From: Diospyros lotus
Taxonomy: Eukaryota; Streptophyta; Magnoliopsida; Ericales; Ebenaceae
Assembly (NCBI RefSeq): GCF_014633365.1
Contig: NC_068352.1
Location: 16,339,310-16,403,309, forward strand
Direction of reading: 5' to 3'
DNA: 64,000 bases
How positions within the stretch are numbered: the stretch's first letter is position 1; every line of letters starts with the position of its first letter. The translations under genes were made by a program, and so were the position numbers. Positions 47,909 through 58,603 of this stretch are shown here, one piece after another. The notes under the pieces were generated by a model. It had not been told where the DNA came from and made no database searches. It worked only from the letters and a program-made list of their open reading frames with translations.

Positions 47909-49032
47909 AATTTCAATGGTTGCACTAAGAATTAGATAGCAATGTTGATTGGTCAGAGAATACAAGTAAAATAACACTGAAGTCTTGCATAAGCTACACC
48001 TTAACCAAGAAAGCGTCATTCCTTAAGAAAGATAGGGTGAATCAAACCCTATTTAAGCTTTCAACATGAATTCAAAATTACCACAACGGTAACCAAGCAG
48101 GGGAATAGGCAGTGGATCGTGATTTCATCCAAGGAATGGGTAGACCATACAAAGAGAATTCAATAGGCATAAATTTCCAATTTCTCGATTTCAAGCAAGC
48201 ATTTCAAAGGGAACTCACGGTTTCAAGACTTAACCAAATGACCCAAATCTTATACCAAATCAAAACCCCTTAAGTTTAGTTTACAAAAAAAAAAAAACTC
48301 AATTCTAGTATTTCTATAAAAAGTTATGCGCAAAAGAGTACAAACTATGTAAAGTTGTCTAGAAGCCTTAGTCGACTATTAAGAAGTTTAGTCAACTAAT
48401 GAAAAGCTTAGTCGACTATTGAAAGGCTTAGTCAATTGGGCCGAGAACTGATCTTCTGTGGGTCGGCTAACCCACTAATTAGTTGACTATTGACTAAAAT
48501 AGTTGACTAATGAGAGTAGAAACGCACATAAACAATCGAGAACAACCCAAAATCATCCCACATCTTCCAATACTCCATCAAAACCCAAATTACATCATTC
48601 TCCTCATCTCATAGGGTGCAACGGCCTTTATTTCGAAACCCAAATGAAATTAATGAGATTAATTTGAGGAGATGAGAAATTTACCAAACTTTTGACATAG
48701 GTTTCTACACAACAATCTTTTGAGAAAAACCATGAAATTTTCATGACCAAAACCATCATACCTTAAGTTCAATGCATTAAATGAGGAAGGGAAGAGGGGA
48801 ACTTGCCTTTGGAGGCTTTTTCTTAAGGCCTCGCTTGAAGAAACCCACCATAAGAGCTATACTTTACTCTACACCCCACAATAAAGAAGATAATTAAGAA
48901 AAGAAGGAGAAAGAACTACCATTTATTTTCTTAATCTCTCATGAAGAACCAAAATCAAGAAAAGAAAAACAAAAAGTGGAGAATGAGAAGAAAACCCTAG
49001 CTTACCTCTTCTCAATCCATGCCCCCCACTTC
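47909..49032 (-). other. LTR I sequence between J and A2
   Basis: About 1.1 kb without coding sequence. Near 48365-48515 there are repeated AGTCGACTATT / TAGTCAACTA strings with GTTGACTAAT variants. It ends CCCCCCACTTC, whose ACTTC is duplicated after A2. Confidence 0.45.
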
Positions 49033-51126
49033 TGTTGAGTGTAGATTTTGATGATTGATGATTGGCATGTGTGAATGTGAATTTATATTTTATGTTCTAA
49101 CAAAGCATGAAGCCTTCATAAGGCTTACAAAGCTATTCTTTAGTGATTTCATGACACAGGTTATATATGGAAACTTCTTATACTTATATAGAGATTTCAT
49201 TATATATGGAAACAAGTTTTTAGAGAGCTTTCTAGAAATTTGAGTATTTGAACTATGAATGGAAAGTTCTTCTTAGAATGGAAAGTCTAGAAGATATATT
49301 GAATCCTTGTTCATATATGGGAAGTTCAAAAGATATATATGGAAGTTTTTGAGGAGATTGGAGTAGTCCACTATATGGAGTTGCCATATATGTAACTTGG
49401 CGACATGGCATTGTTAATGTGGCATTTTGATGTCATGGCAGCCACATGGAGCACACTCATCAAGGTTACATCTTCTCGTTGGTCTAAATATGGTAAGAGA
49501 ATCATGGAGTAAATTTAAAGGTTCTTAGAAGCTTCTTTACTTAGTTAAATATGGAAGAATTTTTGAATTGCATTCAAATGGAGAAGTTAAAGATTCAGCA
49601 TTATTGTTCATCATTAATGGAGAAAATTAAGGTTTGAAAGTTAAACCTTGATTGATATTACTTTCCTTTATTGTTGATTCTATCTCATTAAAAGGATCCT
49701 CTACTCAAATCATGGAATCAATTATCCTATTCATTATGACTAATTGATATCTTCATTATGGGAGAATATTCTAAGGATATCTTGCATATATTCAGCTACA
49801 CAAATTGATTCTCTTCTTGTTGTCAACATTTTTAGTATGGAAACTTGATCAATTAAGGGCTTTTGAAGTTATGATTGATATCTTCATTGTTGGACAAATT
49901 TGCTTCATTATTTGAGAATATTTGGATGGATTTTCCACCATTTGGAGGTTTAAATTCAAATTTCAAATTAGCTATACTTGTTATGGAAGCTAAGGAGCCA
50001 ATTACATAATCAAAGGTGATTGAAGATTCAACTAGAAGTCAGAATTTATTATTTCTTATTTATGGTCGATTTTTCATGAATTATGAAGGATTTTGATGAT
50101 ATTTTAATCCTTAAAATTAGTCATGCATTATTGGAATTGATTTGCTCATTTAAGGCTGATTGGAGATCAACAAAAGTCAAAGATCTTGATGATCAATCAA
50201 GTTAGCTGATTATGGAAGGTAAATCAAGAATTCAAATGAAGGGCTGAGATTGGCTTGAAGACTTGACACATGGAGGGCTGAGATTGATCAAGGAAAGCCT
50301 TCTCTAGCACTATATAAAAGGGTCTCTTGAAGGCTTTGGAATAACTTTTGGAAGCCCTATCATTCTCTACATCATTAGCCAAGATTCTCATTCTCTCCAA
50401 GTCTTTCTTTTCCTCTATCTTCTTGAGAGAAAACTAAGAGAATTCTCTACACTTCATTGTATTATTTTTGAGAGAACCCTATTTTTCAATCTCTACTATC
50501 TTGTAAAGAGCGTACAAAATCCAAACTAGTGAGTGTGAAACTCCAGAAATAGTTTGGTGGTGGTGAAGCCAAGTGAAGGCTTTGGTGGTTGTAAGAAAAG
50601 TTTTATATAGTGGATTTGATTGAAAATTCTAAGGAAGGGAATCCTTAGGTAGTGGATGTAAGCCATAAGGGCCGAACCACTATAAATCGTTGTGTCCTTC
50701 TTCTCTTCACTCTTTACTTATTCTTGCTTGATTATACTTGTTTGTTTTTGTTTTTGTTTTTTGTGTGGCCAAATCCTAAGGCCTACATTCTTGTTGGCTA
50801 TTATATTCTGATTTGCTTTAATTGATCATTCTTTGTACTCATTCAATATTCCATTTGGTTTATTTAAAGTCTTGTTATTGTGTGCATTCAAATCACATGT
50901 TTTTCACCAAGTTGTAATTTGAAGAGTATATTGGATCTAAGCACATACTAGCACAGCTGGCGGATATCATATTATCCATCTAGTATTTAAGTGCTCCCGT
51001 ACTCTCAACTACAATTTTGGTTTATATTAAATTTGTTTTCTCATACATATACGTGCATAAGTTTTGCATTAAAGTTTTTAAAAGGTGTCAATTCACCCCC
51101 CCTCTTGACTAGGTTAGAACTCAACA
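49033..51126 (+). mobile_element. Solo LTR A2, A family, forward orientation
   Basis: TGTTGAGTGTAG to GGTTAGAACTCAACA, 2094 bp, with perfect ACTTC duplications (49028-49032, 51127-51131). Near-identical in reverse complement to 13854-16034. TATATAAAAGG promoter core at 50311. Without a PBS, PPT or domains it is a solo LTR. It is the complete version of the stub at 2980. Confidence 0.93.
50311..50321 (+). promoter_or_regulatory. TATA box of solo LTR A2
   Basis: TATATAAAAGG about 1.28 kb into the LTR on its sense strand, followed by GTCTCTTGAAGGC. Conserved on the other strand at 14650-14660 in the inverted solo LTR. Confidence 0.55.
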
Positions 51127-51369
51127 ACTTCTTCTTTCTCTCCCTTTTGCTTTTCCTTCTACAAATTAAGAATTCTCCATACATTTCACCGGTACTCGGA
51201 AACAGGTCGTTACAAACCCCATGCGATACACGAGATGTGTAATTGCAGTAAATGATTTCAATAGTCATCTATAAAAGTTAGTTAATTATAATCAAATCAA
51301 TTACTTAAGTAACATATAAACAATATTTTATTAGATATTGTTACTGAAACTTTCAAAAACAACATACTT

Positions 51370-51545
51370 AATCCAAATTTTGAAAAAATTCTTTGAAGAC
51401 CACATTTATGGTTGAATTAGTTGGTTATCCATCTTTATCACAAATTAATATCTTCAATTATTTTTTATTTGTAACTCTTGAGATTGCAACATAAAGCTAT
51501 CCATGACTAAAAATTGGTTTTTTCATATAAAGTCCAACATGCGAA
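51370..51545 (-). pseudogene. Pif1-like helicase C-terminus (Helitron type), three stops
   Basis: One reverse-strand frame reads HVGLYMKKPIFSHG, stop, LYVAISRVTNKK, stop, LKILICDKDG, stop, PTNSTINVVFKEFFQNLD. This is the characteristic end of the Pif1-family helicase domain found in plant Helitron RepHel proteins (known family pattern: GQLYVALSR...KGLKIL). At least two of the stops are explained by single C-to-T changes. No intact Walker motifs or Rep domain are visible nearby. It lies just downstream, on the same strand, of the DUF223-like ORF. Confidence 0.8.
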
Positions 51546-51594
51546 CCACCTCTCCAATTATATCTTCAACAAAATTGAAAAAACAAAGTGTCAA

Positions 51595-51927
51595 TTATAA
51601 AAGGGCATAAATTATTGCACAATCAACTTTACACTTACCAAACAATTTATTTTTGTCAAGTTCATTTGCACTCAAAATATCATCAAACGATCTCAAGATA
51701 AAATTTTGTGTTGGAAAACTTTCATCCATAACATCTACAATATTAGTCTTTGGCATAAAGTTTAGCTTGTACTTGTGGCTTGTAGTCTTATATTTCACAT
51801 TGTTGTATCCAACTACAAAATTGCACATAAAATACAATTGTCCTTCACAAATCAACATTTTAAAAGATTGAACCAATGAACGCTTAATTGTTGCGTGAAT
51901 CCTTCCACCCCATGGATTTAGTGGCAA
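51595..51927 (-). CDS. DUF223 / RPA-like OB-fold ORF, probably Helitron-derived
   Basis: Open 110-codon frame with GRIHATIKRSLVQSFKMLI, EGQLYFMCNFVVGYNN, YKTTSHKYKLNFM and a TNIVDV segment. This spacing (IHATI, EGQ-Y-NF-V, T-H-YKL-F, T-V) is that of DUF223, the replication-protein-A-like domain of plant Helitron and RPA1-like proteins. Known role of the family: single-stranded DNA binding. The frame is open here while the adjacent helicase tail is broken, and it ends in TAA at 51595. Start Met is the first in frame; an upstream exon cannot be excluded. A short gene fragment carried in a degenerate Helitron is more likely than a working gene. Confidence 0.6.
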   Translation of the reverse strand: MPLNPWGGRIHATIKRSLVQSFKMLICEGQLYFMCNFVVGYNNVKYKTTSHKYKLNFMPKTNIVDVMDESFPTQNFILRSFDDILSANELDKNKLFGKCKVDCAIIYALL

Positions 51928-52840
51928 AATTTTATATAATTTATGAAAAAATAAAAGATATTATATTAACAATTAACATTAAATTTATAAGAAAAAAATA
52001 TGTTCATCCATAAAAACCATCTCAATATTATAGATTTCTAACTTATCTTCAAAGCATGGAATCTCCCAAAGCCTCACTACTCAAACCTTCAATTTTCATT
52101 ACGTCTTGCTAGCATTGATTTGATTGACAAAATCAACTATTTCATTCATATTTTGAAATTTTACTTCAAAAATATATTAATCTCAGAAATTACACTAGTA
52201 AGGTGTTATGAAAAATGAAAAATTTTGACATGAATTTTCTATTTATACATAAAGGCTATTATATTGGAACAACAAATCATTAAATATATTCAATATTAAA
52301 ATATATTTTACCATTACACTTCATACTTAACTATATTGGAACTTGACATAAAAATTATAAAACTTTGAAAGGTTTTGATCCAATTTATGATGCATCATAT
52401 ATTATGAAGAAACGTTTAACGATGTATTATATTAAATAATTCATTTGGTATTGGAACAATAAATTATTAAATATATTAAATATTAAATATATTTTATCAA
52501 ACCAAAGCATCAAGTATAATATTGCCACTATCTTTCCTTTTGATGTAAGTTTTGGAGGGAAAATAGTTCACCATTTATTTCCATTTGGTAAAATATTTTG
52601 ACAAACTATCATACTTTAATATATTAATAATAAATAAGATATATGAAAATAAAAGGATAAATTATAAAAAATACTAAAAGTTTTAGTTTTTGTATAATTT
52701 CATAATAAACTTTTAATTTTATCCATTTAGTAACCAAACTTTTAATTTTAAAAATAATTAATTTTTATCATTAAATAATAACTTGATGAATGTATTTGTT
52801 GTTGCCTAACTACAACAATTAACATTTATTTGTATTGGGA
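51928..52840. other. AT-rich spacer, nothing recognised
   Basis: About 900 bp, very AT-rich, with recurring AAATATATTAAATATTAAAT strings around 52280-52500. No ORF of note. It may be the 5' part of the Helitron-type remnant, but I see no diagnostic terminus. Confidence 0.5.
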
Positions 52841-53564
52841 TTAACCAAAGCAAAGTTCAGATGAGAAGGCAGAGGTCGAGTACCACCATAGGAGACAGTC
52901 AGCGGTGGTCTCAATCTGCTGGCTGAGGAACGTAAAGGGTAGAAGTATCACAGGAGCTGTAGGGTCTGCAAAACAGAAGACAATCAGGGGGCCTATGGGG
53001 GAGAAATCGATACTTAAGTCAGTATAGGTTATGATAGTATGATGCAATATGCTTATGTATAAGAGTGTATCGTGTATGTGGAATCTTCATGTATGTGGTC
53101 CAAACAAATATAGAGATAGACACTATATTGCCAGGATGGTGTCACTGGGATGTGTAGTTAACACATGGCACATGGATGTAGGGAGCACAATTCCCTTACC
53201 ACACCTAGTGATCTCGAGGTTAGGTATGCTTTAAGGGCCTTGATAACCCCCTTTCTTGGGGAATAGTCCCGAGAGAAAAAAGAGCCTTAACGGGCTGGCC
53301 TAGTCGTTGTGAGACGACAAGGGGTAAGATATTTGGGGGGCCTTCGGGTAACCTAAAAGGTCACTAGAGAATTGACCAAATACTTATGCGGATGCTCGAA
53401 AGGGTCATCCACAAATACTTGTTTAATATTAAGCTCGTGGTGTGACGTGAGGTGCTTTAGGAGTCTTAGGACTCTCAAGGGTCTCAACGTCTTAGGAGTC
53501 TCCTTGGGACTAGGAGTCTTAAGAGTCTCTTCAAAAGTCTTAGGAGTCTTTTCGGGACTAGGAG
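52841..53564. other. Unassigned sequence ending in CTTAGGAGTCT repeats
   Basis: Higher GC than the preceding spacer. 53452-53564 is built from short imperfect units, CTTAGGAGTCTY and GGGACTAGGAGTCTT. The last AGGAG (53560-53564) is the target site of LTR G, and the repeat continues after G at 55741 (AGGAGTCTTCC). No domain recognised. Confidence 0.45.
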
Positions 53565-55740
53565 TGTAACACCCTACTTTTTCAAGCGTATTATAACTTA
53601 GGACAATTTTGAGATAATAATTTTTTTCTTTTCAAACTAATGCTAAACTATGTCATTCCTCTTATTCATCCCAAAATTTTCATTCATCTATCTCAAATGG
53701 GAATCATCATAAACATCAAATGTGAAAGCTAAGAATCGAACCTTGACTTTAACATTAACCACAAATAAGGTTATACATCATCATCTTTTAAAACGTTCAG
53801 AATTTAAAGTAGCATAACTTGAATACATAGGCTACATAAACATATAGCCAATACATCATGCACTTTTGCTAAGTGCCATTACATGCCTCTTTTATCCTCA
53901 TTTCTGCTACAATCTCCATTTAGAACATTTGAATATTTCAAGAGCATAGCCCGAGTTAGATGTTGAATCATCTAAGTATGGGTACACAATTCATATTTCG
54001 TGTATGTATGCAAAATAAAAAATGTCCTTATTCTTTTTGTGTTGAGCCGATGAGGCATTAACCACACTTTATTACTACTCTTCATTTTTACAACCTCCTT
54101 ACCATGCCGAGATGTATGAGGGCACCCGTGGTAGAGTAGCGATGCCTGTCTGTACTCTCAAACATATGCGATGCATAACCTACAATATCATTGTGAATAT
54201 ATGCATATTTCATCATCATAACATGTGTATGCAATCTACATGATGCATAGCATAACAAGGCATGTTAACATGATAAAAACATTTACATACGATTGATTTT
54301 TGGGTCGAACCACTTACTTTGAAGGCTTACCATTGGAAGTTACTATTCATAGTAAGCGACCTAGGTTTTTGTAGAAAACACGAGTTTCAACAAATCAAAT
54401 CTTCAATATTTTTTCATAAGGTTAAGGGGAAAAATTAAAAATTCATAGGGTAAAATAAGGCTTCACACGCCCTCACGTGCCGCTGGAAGGTGGCTAACGC
54501 GCCCACACCCACAACTGCTTGCGGGCACGTGATTTGCATGCGCATTCCTTAAAATTCACATAGCTTCACACTTTTTTGGTTTTTCGGCCATAACTTTCTC
54601 GTTTTAGCTTTGATTCGACCCCCGTTCGAACCTATGGGTCCCTCTCTTCCCCCTCTACAGGGATATAACAAGAAATCGAACTTACCTTGTTGTTTTTTTG
54701 ACTGTTTGGCATGAACTTCGTTGAAGACCCGAAAACTTTGGCGAGGCTCGTTCTCCTTTGTTTCTCCTCCGACTCCTTCCATTCTTTTTACAGAATTTTC
54801 TATCCTCTCTCAAGAATAAGATCCTACCTTAAATTCCCTTAATCTGGCATAAAATCACCTCAAACTCGTTGGAATGGTTTGTGAACAACTCTATGGCCAT
54901 ATTTATAGACTTTCCAGGCCAATCACATGTCGCCACCTCAGGGGGGTCATGATAAGGCTTCAATCTTATCCCCAAGTGACCAATGGTGGCTTACCACATG
55001 TCCCCAAATTGGATTTAAATATGATTTAGAATCAAAAATGATTCAAAGCTATATTTGAATAGGTTTTGAAATCCAAAATGATCCAAAGCTATATTGGAAT
55101 AAATTTTAAAATTCAAAAGTGATCCAAAACTATATTGGAATAAGTTTTGAAATCCAAAGTGATTCAAATCTATATTTGAATGGGCTTTGAAATTCAAAGT
55201 GATTCAAAACTATATTATCATAGAATTTTCACATAAATCCATCAATTAACTTCATAATCCCATTTTAAACTTTGCATAATTTCAATTACACCCTCAAATA
55301 TCAAATTAATAATCATCGAGATACTTAAAATCCAATATTAATAACTTTAAGTTACTCGTTAAGTATGTTTTTTACCTTAGTATCCTCACAGGACATTTGT
55401 TTCATCCCGAAACCATTTCAGGGTTGTTCCTTACATAAAACCGGAGCTCCTTCAAGGTTTCGTTAACTTTTCGAAAATCCTTTACAATCATTTGATTTTT
55501 CAGGCTAAATTATAACTGTATTGAAAACTATCTCTATTTCGATTTCTTTTAATGTCATAAATCTTATCTCGAGTTGCTCGTTAATAACATACCATTTTCC
55601 TTAGACATTTATGTTATGGGGTGCTCCCTTCCATCAATTTGACAATTAAATTCTTAAACCAACTTTTGGTTTCTCGAACTTTCTTAAGAATTACTTGGCA
55701 ATTTTATCATTTTTAACACTATACAATACGTGGTATTACA
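53565..55740 (-). mobile_element. Solo LTR G (gypsy type)
   Basis: TGTAACACCCTAC to ACGTGGTATTACA with perfect AGGAG duplications (53560-53564, 55741-55745). Reverse-strand polarity TGTAATACCACG to GGGTGTTACA; CTATAAATATGG on the reverse strand at about 54898-54909. Length 2176 bp. It contains a 40-bp tandem array at 55015-55215. No internal domains. Confidence 0.92.
55015..55215. repeat. Tandem array, 40-41-bp unit, about 4.7 copies, in LTR G
   Basis: ATTCAAAGCT or variant starts at 55041, 55081, 55122, 55162 and 55202. The consensus unit contains GATYCAAARCTATATTKGAA and TTTGAAATYCAAA. A reverse-strand ORF (55015-55197) is simply this array translated. Confidence 0.9.
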
Positions 55741-55993
55741 AGGAGTCTTCCAAAGCTCCCAAAGACTTCTCTATTGCATGGCCAAAAGGCCAATAAAGTC
55801 CCTAGCAAGACCATGGTCGCCTTATTTATAGGGCTGACTAGCTTACCTTATCTTATTTCCTTTTCTTTTAGCTTCAAAGCGCGATATCCCAACGAACGAA
55901 CATTCGGCTACGGGCATGTTTCTTGAGAACTACGAGCATGTTTATCAAGAGTCGTTCTACAGGGCTTGACGGGCTTACCGAGCCCCTCACATA
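55741..55993. other. Short non-coding spacer between G and the foldback
   Basis: Starts with the continuation of the AGGAGTCT repeat. Contains TATTTATAGGGC (reverse-strand TATA-like) at about 55823. No gene seen. GAGAACTACGAGCATGTTTATC near 55924 has a loose counterpart at 56435-56465 on the other side of the foldback. Confidence 0.4.
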
Positions 55994-56371
55994 AAGGGGG
56001 CAAAAGGATAAATTTGCCTCCGCCCATTTTGCAAATTTACAAAACGGGCCACTACCCTCGCCCTTGCTTTATGTGTCTCCCCTGCCATGCTCGCCGCCTC
56101 GCCTCGCTGCCCTCGCCTTGCCTCCGTCGCCTCGCCGATAGTCGATGCAACGACTGTTGGCGAGGTGAAGCGGCGATGGCAGAGAGGCGACGCATCAACT
56201 GTCGGCCAGGCCAAGTGGCGATGGTAGAGAGGCGACGGAGGCGAGGCAACAACAGCGAGGTGCGAAGACGGCCATGGCAGGGGAGACGCACAGAGCAGGG
56301 GCGGGGCAATCCATGGGAAGGGAAGAGAGAGAACAGGGCGTGGAGACAAAATTGTTTTTTTGCTCCTTTTC
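55994..56371. repeat. GC-rich foldback (hairpin) element
   Basis: Outer arms: GGGGGCAAAAGGATAAATTT (55996) against the inverse of ACAAAATTGTTTTTTTGCTCC (~56346). Inner arms: TCTCCCCTGCCATG (56081) against CATGGCAGGGGAGA (56272), and GCCTCCGTCGCCTCGCC (56119) against GGCGACGGAGGCGAGGC (56230). The loop around 56140-56225 is itself repeated (AGAGGCGACG). Structure suggests a MITE-like foldback. No clear duplication was found. Overlapping ORFs on both strands reflect the palindrome. Confidence 0.7.
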
Positions 56372-56826
56372 GGTAACTCAGTCTGTAAGCCCATCAGGTT
56401 TTCTAGAATTTTCTTTTTCTCAATGGACTATGGACACGTTTCTCAATGATTATGAGCATGCTTTCCAAGGACTTCTTCGAAAGGAACTACCTCATAGACT
56501 ATGCCATAAACGCATTAGATAAAAACAACTTTTTAGCTAATTTGTTAAGTCACATTTATCGCTCATTAATTTTTCATATCATTTCTCAATCTTCTCTCCG
56601 GTCATCTTTAAAAGCCATATGATTGTTATATATATATATATATTTTATTTTAATAAACGTAAAATTTCAATATATATTGTTTAATTTACCCCAAAAAAAG
56701 GGAGATAATAATAGCGCAAAGGCGGGGACGCATCGTCCCGCTCAAACGAATTGTTCGTCTTATTTCCAAACCCTTCCTAAAACCCCATATACCACAGAGA
56801 TTTGCCTTTTGATCTTTCGAGCTTCG

Positions 56827-56864
56827 CAGAGAGAGCGAGAGAAAGAGAGAGAGACAGAGAGAGT
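56827..56864. repeat. GA-rich microsatellite in a putative 5' UTR
   Basis: Imperfect (GA)n including GAGAGAGCGAGAGAAAGAGA about 60 bp upstream of the ATG at 56923. GA/CT runs are frequent in plant 5' leaders, which is weak support for a transcription start nearby. Confidence 0.7.
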
Positions 56865-56922
56865 CTATGAAAGCCGTATAACGCTTAGGGTTTGATGTGT
56901 CTGTGAACCCAGGCTGGTAACA

Positions 56923-56992
56923 ATGGCTTTACCTCTTTCAGTTCAGCCACATTTTCTCGGAAGATGGTGTCAATGGTACAGTGGCCCCCAAG
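56923..56992 (+). CDS. Candidate first coding exon of a host gene, unknown product
   Basis: ATG in context AACAATGGC (good plant start context) followed by 23 codons, MALPLSVQPHFLGRW then CQWYSGPQ, ending at CCCCCAAG|GTATCACG, a plausible splice donor. Upstream are GTTCGTCTTATTTCC, CCTAAAACCCC and a GA-rich leader ending TAGGGTTTG, all typical of plant 5' UTRs. Reading through the donor continues open for 55 more codons, but this part (FSSLKSLSFLSFSLI) looks intronic and T-rich. No family recognised. This is the best candidate for a non-transposon gene here, still only a hypothesis. Confidence 0.4.
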
Positions 56993-57554
56993 GTATCACG
57001 AAACTACTGCCCTCTTCATTTTCTAGTTTGAAATCTCTTTCTTTTTTATCTTTTTCTCTGATTCTTGCACCCTTCCCTTTTATTATAATAGGTTCATCTT
57101 GTGCGCGCGCGCATACAATTGTTTTTGCCTCTCAACGTAGTTTTTTGCTACAATGCTGATCTGTTATGTTGCAATGCATTCTAAAAACGAAGCTTTTTTT
57201 TCGCCTGTTTACTTGTAGGATGTTTATGCTATTTGTGATGTATTAGGGTTGGGGATTTGGTAATGGGTGTGCTGTTGCTTATAATTAATTGCAATCAGTG
57301 AACTAGTTGCCTGGTTATTGATATGATGCATGTGGATTCTTCACCTGGGAGCTATGCACTTAGGGAACTACTTCACAGACGCTCCCAATATCTCATGTTC
57401 AATGAGTTTAGGAAATTAACCTTGATGAAGTCAGGATTATTGTAACCCTTCAGATACATATTATGTGTTATGAGATTAGGGTTTTTAGTTATATCTGCTT
57501 TTGTGATTTGTTTATTTATTTATTTTTTAAAATTTTAATGGACCTTTAAATATA

Positions 57555-58080
57555 GTTTTAGATCTGGTGGGTCAACAAAAGACACTATAATACTTGTTGA
57601 GATGCCTGATGGAAAGTTTAGAGATAAATGAAAGGATTTGCATATGGTATTATAGATTTAACAAAGTTTTTGCAAATGTTCCTAAAGAAGTCTTGTAGTG
57701 GGTTTTAGAGAAGAAATTGGTCTAAATTGCTTATATCCAAGTTATTAAAGACATGTATCATTGAGTATTTATGTGTTAGAACATGAGGAGGACATACCGA
57801 GACTTTTATAACTGCAAATGGATTAAATTAGGGATTTGCACTAAGCTCTTATATCTTTGCTCAAGTGAAGGATGACCTTGCTATATAAATCCAAGAAGAG
57901 GTGTCTTGGTGTATGCTATTTGCAAATGACATTGTGTTGATACATGAGAGAAAAGAAGGCCTGAACATTAAGTTTGAGATATAGAGGGATGCTTTAGAAT
58001 TTAAGGGCTATAAGCCTAGCATATTGAAAAACTCATATTTAGAATGTAAGTTTAGTTAAAATGTGTAGATGATATTATAA
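57555..58080 (+). pseudogene. LINE reverse transcriptase remnant, first part
   Basis: Fragments in shifting frames: RSGGSTKDTI, then a degraded KDLHMVFIDLEKAY-type motif (KGFAYGIIDLTK), NVPKEVL, WVLEKK, YIQVIKDMY, HQGSALSPY-type decay near 57845, then CYLQMTLC-like DNA matching the FADD box (GCTATTTGCAAATGACATTG at 57918) and GLNIKFEI. This order is that of plant non-LTR retrotransposon RT. Stops and indels throughout. It is interrupted at 58089 by a MITE. If the gene above is real, this sits in its first intron. Confidence 0.75.
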
Positions 58081-58089
58081 TGTGACTAG

Positions 58090-58594
58090 TGTAGTCAAAG
58101 GTGAGTGAGGCGTTTGGGTGATGCAAGAAGCCATGGAGGCACCTTGCGTATTGCCAGGCAAGGCTCCTTTACTCAAGTGCCGCCTAGGTGAGTGCCTTTC
58201 TTGGGTTGTCACAAAGGAAAAAATAGAAAAAAATGAAAATAAATGATTGTTGTCTTTGACAATTAGAGAAGGCATGCGAATGTCCTAAAGATTTTAGCAG
58301 TAAGCGGAAAAATGAGAAATCAAGTAGAGAAAAGCATACCCAACCTCGTCTATCGGTTGCTACATTTTATGTCTTTGCTTCAAAAAATAATAAAAGAATT
58401 TGTGTTTAGCAATGTTTTATATTATATGCATTATTTTTTGTCTTTTTTATATTAAATATATTTATTATTAATTTTTATTAATTTAGAGCCTTGCTTTGCT
58501 CTAGCGAGCGCTTTTTTGGTGCCTAGTGCCTTTGGTGATATGAACATCGTAGCCCCTTAAGGGCACCTTTCGCTCTTGTTGACTACCTTGAGTG
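58090..58594. mobile_element. MITE-like insertion, 505 bp, 9-bp TSD (Mutator-type)
   Basis: Flanked by identical TGTGACTAG (58081-58089, 58595-58603) and it splits the LINE remnant, so the insertion is independently supported. Ends TGTAGTCAAAGGTGAG and TTGTTGACTACCTTGAG share inverted TAGTCAA. A 9-bp duplication is the hallmark of Mutator-like elements. It contains GGCGTTTGG, AGGCAAGGCTCC and similar GC blocks around an AT-rich centre. No transposase. Confidence 0.8.
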
Positions 58595-58603
58595 TGTGAC
58601 TAG

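Larger units (their letters stand above)
43053..51214 (-). mobile_element. Gypsy-type LTR I hosting H, J and A2
   Basis: TGTAATGACCCGG at 43053 and ACAGGTCGTTACA ending at 51214, with near-match flanks AAACC (43048-43052) and AACCC (51215-51219), one mismatch. Reverse-strand polarity TGTAACGACCTG to CCGGGTCATTACA fits a gypsy LTR. Net of nested elements it is about 2.8 kb. Parts are 43053-43606, 45998-46999 and 47909-49032. No protein domain belongs to I, so a solo LTR is the simplest reading. Confidence 0.65.

Noticed and set aside
49055..49243. 62-codon ORF identical to the one at 15824-16012
   Set aside because: Identity is explained by both lying in the same part of near-identical A-family LTRs; no known motif and no reason to think it is translated.
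13854..51126. One giant composite transposon bounded by inverted A-family LTRs
   Set aside because: Each LTR has its own different 5-bp duplication (TAAAT, ACTTC), so they inserted independently.
55966..56376. 136-codon ORF and an antiparallel 135-codon ORF
   Set aside because: Both follow from the GC-rich palindrome; sequences are Arg/Ala/Pro-rich without domain features.
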